Shown: piece by piece, positions 8,200 through 14,762 of the stretch
Layout: the number at the start of each line of letters is the position of its first letter
Position numbering within the stretch: position 1 is the first letter of the stretch
From: JBBDWZ01 sp050732575
GTDB taxonomy: Bacteria; Gemmatimonadota; Gemmatimonadetes; Longimicrobiales; RSA9
Assembly: GCA_050732575.1 (NCBI GenBank)
Contig: JBOHRF010000089.1
Span: forward strand, 1-17,350
DNA: 17,350 bases
Direction of reading: 5' to 3'
The notes under the pieces: generated by a model
The model's database searches: none
Told to the model about the DNA's origin: nothing
The model's input: only the letters and a program-made list of their open reading frames with translations
Position numbers and translations under genes: made by a program

Positions 8200-9486
8200 T
8201 CATGCCCAGTTTCCCTTCTGTTCCTGCGCCGCGCGGCTGCGCTCGAGGTGTCCGAGGCGTACCCGCGACAGATAGATCTCTTCGACCGTTTCCCGACGGC
8301 TCCAGCCCCCGGCCGCAGTTACCACATCGAGGTCGGTCGAGGCGTGCGTGTAATCGCTCCACGCGCGTCGGATGCCGTGCCATTTGCGGCGCGCGATACG
8401 CGGCACGCCCGCCGCTTCCTCGGCCTCGCGCAGCCAGCGCAATGCCGTGTTGCCGCTCACCGGCTTCGACGTGGCGGCCATGCCGTCGCGTGAGAGGTGT
8501 CCGCCTGGCACCAGCGGGTAGTCTGCGCCCAGCGCGTTCCATTGACCCTCCAGCACGCTCAGAAAGCCGGGCACCCAGCGCACGCCGTTCCAGCGCATCC
8601 ATGTCGCGCGCACGATCTCGATTCGCTGGCGCAGCGTGAGATACGTCAGCATGCGGGCCTGGCCCTTCAGCGCCGCCAGCAGTGCCCAGCCGAACGGTGC
8701 CTGCTCGGGCGAGGGCGGCACGTCCATCGACTCATCCACCATCGAGCGCCTGGCCGTGTACAGCGCGACAGAGCGGGCACCTGAGTCGTCGGCCAGTGCG
8801 AGCATGAGCGCGAACCGTGGATCCACTTCGTATCGCACGGTGAACAGTTTGCGCAGCTCCGCGGCCGAGTAGCGCGGCTGCCGAGGGGTGTAGCCTTGCC
8901 AGAGTCGATCGAAGTCGAACCCGCGCGTCGGGTTCTTCAGGCCCTCGATGTCTTTCCTGTCCATGAGCCAGCGCCACACCGTACGCAGGCACTTCACTCG
9001 TTTGTCGGCCGTCTGCACACGTCCCTGCTTTCCCAGCTCGAGTGCAGCCTGCTCGACGTCGGCGGGCGTGATGCGATTCCAGGGCGTGTCCTCGCTCAGC
9101 TCGGCGAGCCAAAACGTGCGCGCAGCCTTGTGGTGCACCTTCGCCGGTTTGCTGTCGGGCAGGCCGCCGGCGAAGTACTTCTCGTACGCCTGGGCCAGCG
9201 TCATGCGTGCCGGATCCGGCAATTCAGCGCGCGCGCGGGACAGCTGCAGTTCCGCGGCGCGGTCTTTCGCGAGCTGTTCGGCTCGAGTGATCGCGCCCGG
9301 GATGATCCGGCCATTGCGATCGCGCACGCGGATCCCGGTCGCCTCCGCACGATTCGCCTGCGAGTCGAGTACGACGGGCCCGCCGCGGCGCTTCTCCCGC
9401 GCGCGCACCGTGAAGCCGTGCTCACCGAATGGCCCGGAGCGCCAGAGACCGGATTCCGTCTCGTCCTTGCGGCGTCGTGGGTTCAC
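8200..9486 (-). CDS. int: Tyrosine recombinase / integrase
   Basis: A 428-residue tyrosine recombinase expected to carry out site-specific integration and excision at the tRNA-Gln. An N-terminal arm-type region is followed by a SAM-like core-binding domain (about 94-180) with TPADVEQAALEL and KRVKCLRTVWRWL. In the catalytic domain I assign box-I Arg238 (SGARSVAL), the HxxR pair His370/Arg373 (WHGIRRAWSDYT), Trp395 (AGGWS) and nucleophile Tyr405 (IYLSRV). The distance between box I and HxxR (about 132 residues) is longer than in typical phage integrases. The GTG start at 9486 overlaps the preceding stop (GTGA), so the integrase is coupled to the operon rather than clearly having its own promoter. 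Its 3' end faces the tRNA. Confidence 0.9.
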   Translation of the reverse strand: MNPRRRKDETESGLWRSGPFGEHGFTVRAREKRRGGPVVLDSQANRAEATGIRVRDRNGRIIPGAITRAEQLAKDRAAELQLSRARAELPDPARMTLAQAYEKYFAGGLPDSKPAKVHHKAARTFWLAELSEDTPWNRITPADVEQAALELGKQGRVQTADKRVKCLRTVWRWLMDRKDIEGLKNPTRGFDFDRLWQGYTPRQPRYSAAELRKLFTVRYEVDPRFALMLALADDSGARSVALYTARRSMVDESMDVPPSPEQAPFGWALLAALKGQARMLTYLTLRQRIEIVRATWMRWNGVRWVPGFLSVLEGQWNALGADYPLVPGGHLSRDGMAATSKPVSGNTALRWLREAEEAAGVPRIARRKWHGIRRAWSDYTHASTDLDVVTAAGGWSRRETVEEIYLSRVRLGHLERSRAAQEQKGNWA

Positions 9487-9914
9487 GCCGACCTCGCACC
9501 CTTAGCAGGAATCGACGACACTCTGAACCGGTATCCATCCGGCGCCTTCGTGACCTCGAGCGACCGCCACGCGAATGGCAGCTTCTCGCCGGCCAGTTTG
9601 CGGCGGGCCCACTTCGTCAGCGTTGCTTCCTCCCAGCCCGTGATGCGCGCGGCATCGGACGTGGGCCGCCACAACTCGCAGGCGTCACGCATGCCTTTCT
9701 CGAATTCAGCCAGACACCAGCGCGCCGTGCGCACGGCAGAAGAATCCTCACCGTCCCACTTCACGTGCTCGGCGAGTTTCTCCTTGATTCGTTCCGTTGC
9801 CTGCTCAAGCGGTTCCGTCGCGAGCACGGGCGGCAAGTTCGATGTGTTCAGCGTTGCCCGTTTGTATAACTCATCGTCCACGCCGCCGGCCGAAACATGA
9901 TCGCGTGAGCTCAT
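9483..9914 (-). CDS. Small possible DNA-binding protein between ThiF and integrase (excisionase candidate)
   Basis: A 143-residue protein I do not recognise as a family. The frame is open back to 10013, but ATG at 9914 is chosen because it overlaps the ThiF-gene stop as ATGA (9911-9914), the junction style used across this operon. The middle contains an acidic/basic helical stretch (LEQATERIKEKLAEHV). The C-terminal third, SDAARITGWEEATLTKWARR, reads like a helix-turn-helix of the type in excisionases and phage regulators, followed by a short strand region (GYRFRVSSIP). Its position directly before the integrase, with GTGA coupling, fits a recombination directionality factor. That role is inference. 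Confidence 0.6.
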   Translation of the reverse strand: MSSRDHVSAGGVDDELYKRATLNTSNLPPVLATEPLEQATERIKEKLAEHVKWDGEDSSAVRTARWCLAEFEKGMRDACELWRPTSDAARITGWEEATLTKWARRKLAGEKLPFAWRSLEVTKAPDGYRFRVSSIPAKGARSA

Positions 9915-10774
9915 GCAGCACGATTCCTCCGCGCCGTGATCTGCCGGAACTCGACCTCGTCGAGCCCAAACGCATCCATCAGTACCTCGGGCGCGCAGCC
10001 TGATGCAGCGCACATCCGGATCTCGCGCTCATCCTCGATCGAGAGCACGGGCGCCGGCGGCACGAAGATCGGCGCGACGCGCCCGCTCACCAGGTTGACG
10101 AAGGCGCCGCGGTGCAAGGTCTCACCTTTCAGGAACAGCCGCGATAGCAGCGCGAGCGCGTGATTGGCCAGCACCTGGTTGATGAACGGGCCCTGCCGCG
10201 TCAGCGCCTCGAGCGCGCTGCAGCTGGGCAGCGTGTCATCGTCGAGCTTCGGGTCGAGCAGCTCTGGCCACTCCTCCGCGATCGTGCGGAGCCGGCGCGA
10301 ATCCGGAGCCGTGCCCGGCGGCTGGCCCAGCAAGAACTGGCCATCGTCTGCGCGGTTGCCGAGGTCCAGCCAGTAGTTGACCTCCTGTGCGCGCGTGACC
10401 TGCTCGATCGTTCTGCGTGCTGCTCGCGTGTCGACGCAGCCGATGACGATGTGCGCCTCGATGCCGCTGTTCGCGACCAGGTGGAAATCCTCGGCGTGCC
10501 AGTCCAGGCCCCAGAACGCATTGATGCGCGTGACCAGCAGCACCGCCTTGTTCAGGCCGATGTCCGACACGCTGAACGGCTGGCGCACGCAGTTGGCTGC
10601 AGTGATCACGTCGCCATCCTGCACCGTCACACGCAGCCCGTGCGGATGCCCGCGCGCGATCAATGCGTGATGCAGATACACGAGCCCGCTCGCGATCGCG
10701 GATCCCGTACCGCCACAACCCACCACCAGAACGCGGATCTTGTCCTCCAGGAAATATTCGGGCAGCCTATGCAT
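9911..10774 (-). CDS. PRTRC system ThiF family protein (E1-like adenylyltransferase fold)
   Basis: The ThiF-related member that gives PRTRC its name, 287 residues. The N-terminal nucleotide-binding loop is VLVVGCGGTGSAIA (Gly-rich GCGGTGS, 19-25). Then come DGD at 53-55, the NCVRQPF segment (Asn61, Arg64, Gln65), DIGLNKA with Lys76, and CVDTRAARRTIE with Asp115, all matching the ATP/Mg residues of E1/ThiF/MoeB enzymes. Cys185 in LPSCSAL is the best candidate for a catalytic Cys. There is no CxxC zinc pair as in MoeB. The family probably adenylates a protein C-terminus or a related acid; the substrate in PRTRC is unknown. ATG at 10774 overlaps the protein B stop by 8 bp. A longer frame to 10978 only shadows protein B. 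Confidence 0.9.
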   Translation of the reverse strand: MHRLPEYFLEDKIRVLVVGCGGTGSAIASGLVYLHHALIARGHPHGLRVTVQDGDVITAANCVRQPFSVSDIGLNKAVLLVTRINAFWGLDWHAEDFHLVANSGIEAHIVIGCVDTRAARRTIEQVTRAQEVNYWLDLGNRADDGQFLLGQPPGTAPDSRRLRTIAEEWPELLDPKLDDDTLPSCSALEALTRQGPFINQVLANHALALLSRLFLKGETLHRGAFVNLVSGRVAPIFVPPAPVLSIEDEREIRMCAASGCAPEVLMDAFGLDEVEFRQITARRNRAA

Positions 10775-11516
10775 AGCGATCGCCGTCGTCCTTGCCCGCG
10801 ACGAACTGCTCGAGCGTCTGCTTCGCCGGCACCAGCGTATCGACCGGGAACGGCTTACGGTTGCCGCGCGGTCCGGCCAGTGAGCGCCAAAGCTCGATGA
10901 TGCCGCCCTTGAACGCCGTGGCATCCTTCGCGCTGAACTGGTCGAACACGTGCGTGAACTCGGCCGCGAAATAGCCATCCTCCCATTCGGTCAGCACGCC
11001 GGCGTTGAGCCGCTCCGGCTTTTTCATGCTGCCTTGGCACACGAGTCCTTCCTTGTTCGTGTTCCAGAATGGTGCTTTGTAGAGCGGCGTTCGGGCGCCG
11101 GGTCGCTCGCAGGCCTGCAACGCGCGGATGTGCAGCTCGCGGCCGGACGCGCGCCACACGAGAGCAGGCACCGGGAAGTGTTTGCCGCTGACCTTGCCGA
11201 GCTCCGAGTCATGGCGGAAGAACAGCGGCCGCGTGCACGCCGGCGTCCACCACGCGACCACGTGCGGCGTTCTGCACAGCACGTTCGGCGGCAGCACTTC
11301 GGGCTGCAGGCCCTCGCCGAGTCCCTTTGCGAGCTCCTGCAAGAACGACATCGTAACGAGCTGGCCGGCGGCTAGCCGCGGCCTCTTGCCGTCCTCTGAC
11401 AGCACGTCGTGCGTGAGCGCGAAAGAGCTGCTGCCGTCCCACGCCGCCTGATAGACGAACACCGCATGGCGCAAGTGGAACTCGCGCGAGCGGCCGATCT
11501 GCACAAGCGCGTTCAT
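10767..11516 (-). CDS. PRTRC system protein B
   Basis: A 249-residue protein recognised as PRTRC protein B by order (just before ThiF) and by the central segment PLYKAPFWNTNKEGLVCQGSM (split here: PLYKAPFWN at 145-152, then GLVCQGSM at 157-164) with the following FAAEFTHV. The function is unknown. There is no signal peptide and no recognisable catalytic motif. The start at 11516 gives an ATGA overlap with the protein F stop (11513-11516), which decides it over the longer frame to 11717. Its TAG stop falls 8 bp inside the ThiF gene. In other cassettes B often sits beside a JAMM-like protein A; none is seen here. Confidence 0.78.
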   Translation of the reverse strand: MNALVQIGRSREFHLRHAVFVYQAAWDGSSSFALTHDVLSEDGKRPRLAAGQLVTMSFLQELAKGLGEGLQPEVLPPNVLCRTPHVVAWWTPACTRPLFFRHDSELGKVSGKHFPVPALVWRASGRELHIRALQACERPGARTPLYKAPFWNTNKEGLVCQGSMKKPERLNAGVLTEWEDGYFAAEFTHVFDQFSAKDATAFKGGIIELWRSLAGPRGNRKPFPVDTLVPAKQTLEQFVAGKDDGDRYA

Positions 11517-12679
11517 CCGTGCACCACGATGTTCACGAGGGCGCGCGGATCGGCCACGGCCGGCAACGTATCGACCAGCTGCTTGATCATTCCCAGGATC
11601 CGGCACGCTCGGACGAGCAGCTCGCGGGCCCGGCGGACCGAATCGAGATCCGTCACGTCGATCCGGAACACGAGACACGGCGCCGCCTCCATGCCGTAGT
11701 TGTCCCGGTCGAAACACTCCTGCTCAAAGACACCGGCCAGGTGGTCGTTTGCCGTGAACCCGAGGAAGAACGCCGGCCAGGGCGCCATGAGATCGTCCTG
11801 GATCTCCTGTAGTGACTCCCACGCCTCGCGCCAGTCCTCGCGCCAGCGCATGAGGCGCGTCTCGTTCAGGATGGCCAGTAGGTCAGTGAACAGCCGAAGC
11901 GCGGCCGGCTGAGTCGTGCGGCAGAGGCGATCGCGCAACTGGCGCACGCTGTACGGCTTCCTGTGCAGGTACGCCGGCAGCACGGCCTTCGCGAGCTCAT
12001 CGAGCTCCTTCCAGTCCAGCTCCTCGATCTCGATCACATACTCGTCGGCGCGCTCGGCTTCGGGACGGCTCAGGTGCAAGAGCAGCTGCGCGGACCACTC
12101 GTCACCGAGCGCGTCGTGCCAGCAGTAGACCTCGCTGACCGAACTCATCGCGCTGAGCAGCAGCTCGTGGAACGTCACCGGGAAGCGCGGATCCGCGGCC
12201 TCGAGTACTCGCATCGCCGCGTCCAGGTGCACCGGGATATACGAGTTGGCGGCGACAATCACGTGGTAACACGCGGGCTCCTCTGCCGATTCACTGTGGC
12301 CGTACACTTCGGCCAGGCCATGCACCAGCCCGGCATCGAGTGTAGTCACACGCGGCAGATCGCCGTAGCCCTCATCGATCCACGCTTCAAGCGTGCGCTG
12401 CAGGTACTTGTGCGCGTCGCGTTTCGCGCGCAGCCAGTGATCGGGGTCGGCAGCGCCGGCCAGAGTCAACGCGCGCGCACAGCGGATGTGTGCGGGCTCG
12501 TTGTGCGTGATCCGGATCCGGCTCGCCACGCCGTCGAGCGAGGGCAGCGCTAGACCGGTGGCAGGAGCGATCCCGCAGGCGGCATTATGTGCGTCTTGTC
12601 CTGGCCGAATCGGTTTCGCAGACCGAGCGCCTTCGCGAGGACCCCTGCCGCCTTTGGCGGCTCTTGCTGCGATTGCCAT
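11513..12679 (-). CDS. PRTRC system protein F (N-terminal start uncertain)
   Basis: Up to 388 residues, assigned to PRTRC protein F from its place between C and B, its size, and the shape of its ends: LALPSLDGVASRIRI near the N-terminus and CLVFRIDVTDLDSVRRARELL near the C-terminus. The protein is largely helical and acidic (EYVIEIEELDWKELDELAK) and probably cytosolic; its biochemical role is unknown. The ATG at 12679 is the only standard start before the conserved part. The first roughly 32 codons have low third-position GC (about 44%) while the overlapping minus frame there has about 72%, so translation may begin nearer 12585, perhaps at a non-ATG codon. No good ribosome-binding site is seen. 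Confidence 0.68.
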   Translation of the reverse strand: MAIAARAAKGGRGPREGARSAKPIRPGQDAHNAACGIAPATGLALPSLDGVASRIRITHNEPAHIRCARALTLAGAADPDHWLRAKRDAHKYLQRTLEAWIDEGYGDLPRVTTLDAGLVHGLAEVYGHSESAEEPACYHVIVAANSYIPVHLDAAMRVLEAADPRFPVTFHELLLSAMSSVSEVYCWHDALGDEWSAQLLLHLSRPEAERADEYVIEIEELDWKELDELAKAVLPAYLHRKPYSVRQLRDRLCRTTQPAALRLFTDLLAILNETRLMRWREDWREAWESLQEIQDDLMAPWPAFFLGFTANDHLAGVFEQECFDRDNYGMEAAPCLVFRIDVTDLDSVRRARELLVRACRILGMIKQLVDTLPAVADPRALVNIVVHG

Positions 12680-12766
12680 TCCGTGATCAGCGTCCGCCTG
12701 GCCGTGGTGCCGAGCCCGGCTTCCGCGCGGTCGAGATCGTCGAGTACTCGCAGCGTCGCATCGTCA
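12550..12766 (-). other. Unresolved small coding frame between PRTRC C and F
   Basis: A minus frame beginning directly behind the protein C stop and ending at TAG 12550-12552 has third-position GC near 75% and reads as a plausible peptide: DDATLRVLDDLDRAEAGLG, later LITEWQSQQEPPKAAGVL and ALGLRNRFGQDK. It contains no ATG, GTG or TTG until its last dozen codons. An upstream ATG at 12843 exists but would overlap protein C by 80 bp in a stretch where C's frame is the coding one. Options are a non-standard start, a frameshift joining it to C (GGT TGA C), or a base error. A TTGA overlap at 12764-12767 opens a different frame that soon stops. About 70 residues, unknown function. Confidence 0.4.
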
Positions 12767-12952
12767 ACCCTTTGCGCCGACGGCGCGCGCGAAGGTCCAG
12801 ATCTGGTCTTCGCCCGATTTCCTCGGGCCCGTGACACTGGCATTGGCGAGCTCCGGGTGTGTTACGGAATGGAGGTCGCGCACCTGCTCCACACTCATCT
12901 GCGGATCCGGATCGACGAGCTCCATGCCGTGGTAGATGAACTTGCGTGGCAT
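12764..12952 (-). CDS. PRTRC system protein C
   Basis: A 62-residue protein matching the PRTRC protein C pattern: the start MPRKFIYHGMELVDPDPQMS, then SVEQVRDLHSVTHPELANAS, the GEDQIWTFARAVGAKG ending, and normal overall length (members end in a similar VGTKG). The small beta-strand/helix make-up (a strand pair, one helix, a final strand) suggests a compact single-domain protein. It has been speculated that small cassette proteins could be ubiquitin-like partners of the ThiF member; the Gly at the very C-terminus (KG) is compatible with that but proves nothing. Its ATG directly follows the TAG of the upstream gene (no gap). Confidence 0.82.
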   Translation of the reverse strand: MPRKFIYHGMELVDPDPQMSVEQVRDLHSVTHPELANASVTGPRKSGEDQIWTFARAVGAKG

Positions 12953-13159
12953 CTATTCGTCCTCCTGTCTGCGCGCAGCACGGATGCCGCTCCTGGCTTG
13001 CGCAAGGGCATACTTCTCCGCCTGCTCTTTCGAGATTTCGCTAACGGCATTCTCGCTGTACCGAGGTTGCTCGCACTTGCAGGCATATGCATGTTCGAGC
13101 TTCTGCACGCCTACGTTGAGGTACTTCCTGCAGGTCAGGCACACGATTCCGTAGCTCAT
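12953..13159 (-). CDS. Small Cys-rich protein, possible zinc ribbon
   Basis: A 68-residue protein placed between ParB and protein C. CLTC (Cys7, Cys10) and CKC (Cys27, Cys29) form a four-Cys set that could bind one zinc ion. The rest (SEISKEQAEKYALAQARSGIRAARRQEDE) is a charged helix suited to nucleic-acid or protein binding. The family is not recognised. The start is fixed by an ATGA overlap with the ParB stop (13156-13159) and the TAG stop abuts the ATG of protein C, so it is very likely translated. The ribosome-binding site GGAGGCGCC lies just upstream, inside the end of parB. Confidence 0.68.
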   Translation of the reverse strand: MSYGIVCLTCRKYLNVGVQKLEHAYACKCEQPRYSENAVSEISKEQAEKYALAQARSGIRAARRQEDE

Positions 13160-14751
13160 GGCGCCTCCTGTGCCGCGGGCGTCTCGCCGAGCAAGTTGGT
13201 AATGTAGGCAGGCAACTTCGCGAGCAGTTCGGCCTCGATCGCCGCGGCCTCACCGCTCAAGGTGAGCGGCGCGATCTGGTGCTTGTGGCCGATGCGTTTC
13301 GGAGTGACGATGATGCAGATCGTTTCGCTGGGCTGGACCAGGCGCGCGATGGCCAGCGTAATGGTGCAGTCATCGAGCAGCGGCAGCAGCGCACCCACCA
13401 GGCCGCCGGGCGGCTCAGGCGCGGGTTCCGCGGAATCTTCCTGGAATGCCTCCGGAATATTTTCCGGCTGATTTTCCTGCGCCGGCGGTCCGAAGAGATG
13501 CGCATCCAGCTTCGCTTTCGCCGCCTCCGGATTCTCCGCGCAGGCGCTGCACACGCCCAGCTTGCGGTCCGGGTCCGTCGCAAGCCAGCCACAGCCGCCC
13601 TCACACGCGTTCATATCGGTGCAGCCGCAGAACACGCACGTATGCACGGTGTCGGTGTGGATCCGGTGTATGGCCTCGTCGGACGGGGACATCATGTGCT
13701 GCTGGCGCGGCGGTTGGTCTGCCTGCGCCTCGATGTCTTCCTGCTTCGTGCGCTTCGCCGCAGGCTTCTTCTTTTTCGCGGACGCGCGCCGCGCGGCCTG
13801 CAATTCTTTCAGCCGCTTCTCGATCGCTGCGACGCGTTTCTTCTGACCCATCTTCGTGCGCACCACCTTCAACACTGCCTGGCAGTCGTCGATCGACGCG
13901 TTGTTCAGCGCGCCCTTGAAGCTGGAGGCCTCGATCTTGTGGTTCGTGAGCGCGTTGATCGTGTTCGTTGCCGACGGCTTTGGCGCCGGCTTGGGCGCAC
14001 TCTTCGCCGCGCTGGCTGCCGGTTCCCCCTTCGTCGCAGCCACGGCCGCAGGCGCCGGAGCACACGTCACGTAGATCTCGGCCAGCTTCGTCACGACGGG
14101 CGACAGCCACACGCGCGTCACGACATCCTTCGGGTCCGGCCGGGCCGCGATGTATGTCAGCAGTGCGCGGAAGAACCGGTCACGGATGCCGGCCTCTTCC
14201 TTCGCCCAGCGCACCAGCTGGTCACGCGCGAGCGACCACGCGATGATGCCGTCATTGATCAGCTCGCGCACCTCGTCCGGCAGCTGCAGCAGACCCAGCA
14301 TGCTCGCGATGTGCGACTGGTCCTTGCCGACGCGGCGCGCGATCACGACCTGCGTGATCTCCGGCTCGTACTCGCGGTACTTCGCGTAGCCGGCCGCTTC
14401 CTCGAGTGCGGTCAGGTCATTGCGGCCGAGATTCTCGATCAGGCTGATCGTGAGACACTGCGCGGGAGTGAGGTCGACCAGGCGCACAGGCAGGCGCGCA
14501 CCGGGCACGCGGGACGCAGCTCTCCACCTGCTTTCCCCAGACACAATAAGCGCGGGGCCGCCGTTGTCCGGGCGCTGCGCGACCAAATTTTGCAAGACGC
14601 CGACCTCGGCGATCGATCTGGCCAGCTCGGCGATCTTCGTCTCGACGAAGCTGCGCCGCGGCTGCCACGGCCCGGGCGCGAGCTGCCCGGGGTCGTGCAT
14701 CACGATCCCGCTGTCATCCGTCCGCTCCCAGTCCAACATCAGCTGACTCAT
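13156..14751 (-). CDS. PRTRC ParB-family protein with Cys-rich linker and C-terminal protein-E-like domain (apparent fusion)
   Basis: A 531-residue protein in several parts. Residues 20-125 are a ParB/Srx N-domain with SGESRWRAA (71-79, the GERRxRA-type CTP/nucleotide box) and IENLGRNDLTALEEAAGY (105-122). Residues 130-165 hold the ParB helix-turn-helix (IARRVGKDQSHIASMLGLL). An Ala/Pro/Lys-rich linker (231-262) and a basic helical region follow (KKRVAAIEKRLKELQ, then lysine-rich 325-336). Residues 372-404 are a Cys motif: CVFCGCTDMNAC, CGW and CSAC. Residues 448-525 (GGLVGALLPLLDDCTITLAI, ICIIVTPKRI, APLTLSG, IEAELLAKLPAYI) resemble PRTRC protein E. Normal PRTRC ParB and E are, to my knowledge, separate proteins. 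The ATG follows the exonuclease stop by 11 bp with a GGAG site. Confidence 0.87.
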   Translation of the reverse strand: MSQLMLDWERTDDSGIVMHDPGQLAPGPWQPRRSFVETKIAELARSIAEVGVLQNLVAQRPDNGGPALIVSGESRWRAASRVPGARLPVRLVDLTPAQCLTISLIENLGRNDLTALEEAAGYAKYREYEPEITQVVIARRVGKDQSHIASMLGLLQLPDEVRELINDGIIAWSLARDQLVRWAKEEAGIRDRFFRALLTYIAARPDPKDVVTRVWLSPVVTKLAEIYVTCAPAPAAVAATKGEPAASAAKSAPKPAPKPSATNTINALTNHKIEASSFKGALNNASIDDCQAVLKVVRTKMGQKKRVAAIEKRLKELQAARRASAKKKKPAAKRTKQEDIEAQADQPPRQQHMMSPSDEAIHRIHTDTVHTCVFCGCTDMNACEGGCGWLATDPDRKLGVCSACAENPEAAKAKLDAHLFGPPAQENQPENIPEAFQEDSAEPAPEPPGGLVGALLPLLDDCTITLAIARLVQPSETICIIVTPKRIGHKHQIAPLTLSGEAAAIEAELLAKLPAYITNLLGETPAAQEAP

Positions 14752-14762
14752 GAATGGCTCCG

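Noticed and set aside
8896..9900. 334-codon plus-strand frame opposite the integrase
   Set aside because: No recognisable motif. The opposite strand encodes a tyrosine recombinase with catalytic residues.
10160..10900. 246-codon plus-strand frame opposite ThiF and protein B
   Set aside because: Composition typical of antisense frames in GC-rich DNA; both minus-strand genes are well supported there.
12764..12843. Start of the C-F intervening frame at ATG 12843
   Set aside because: It would overlap protein C by 80 bp where C's frame has much stronger third-position GC and family similarity.
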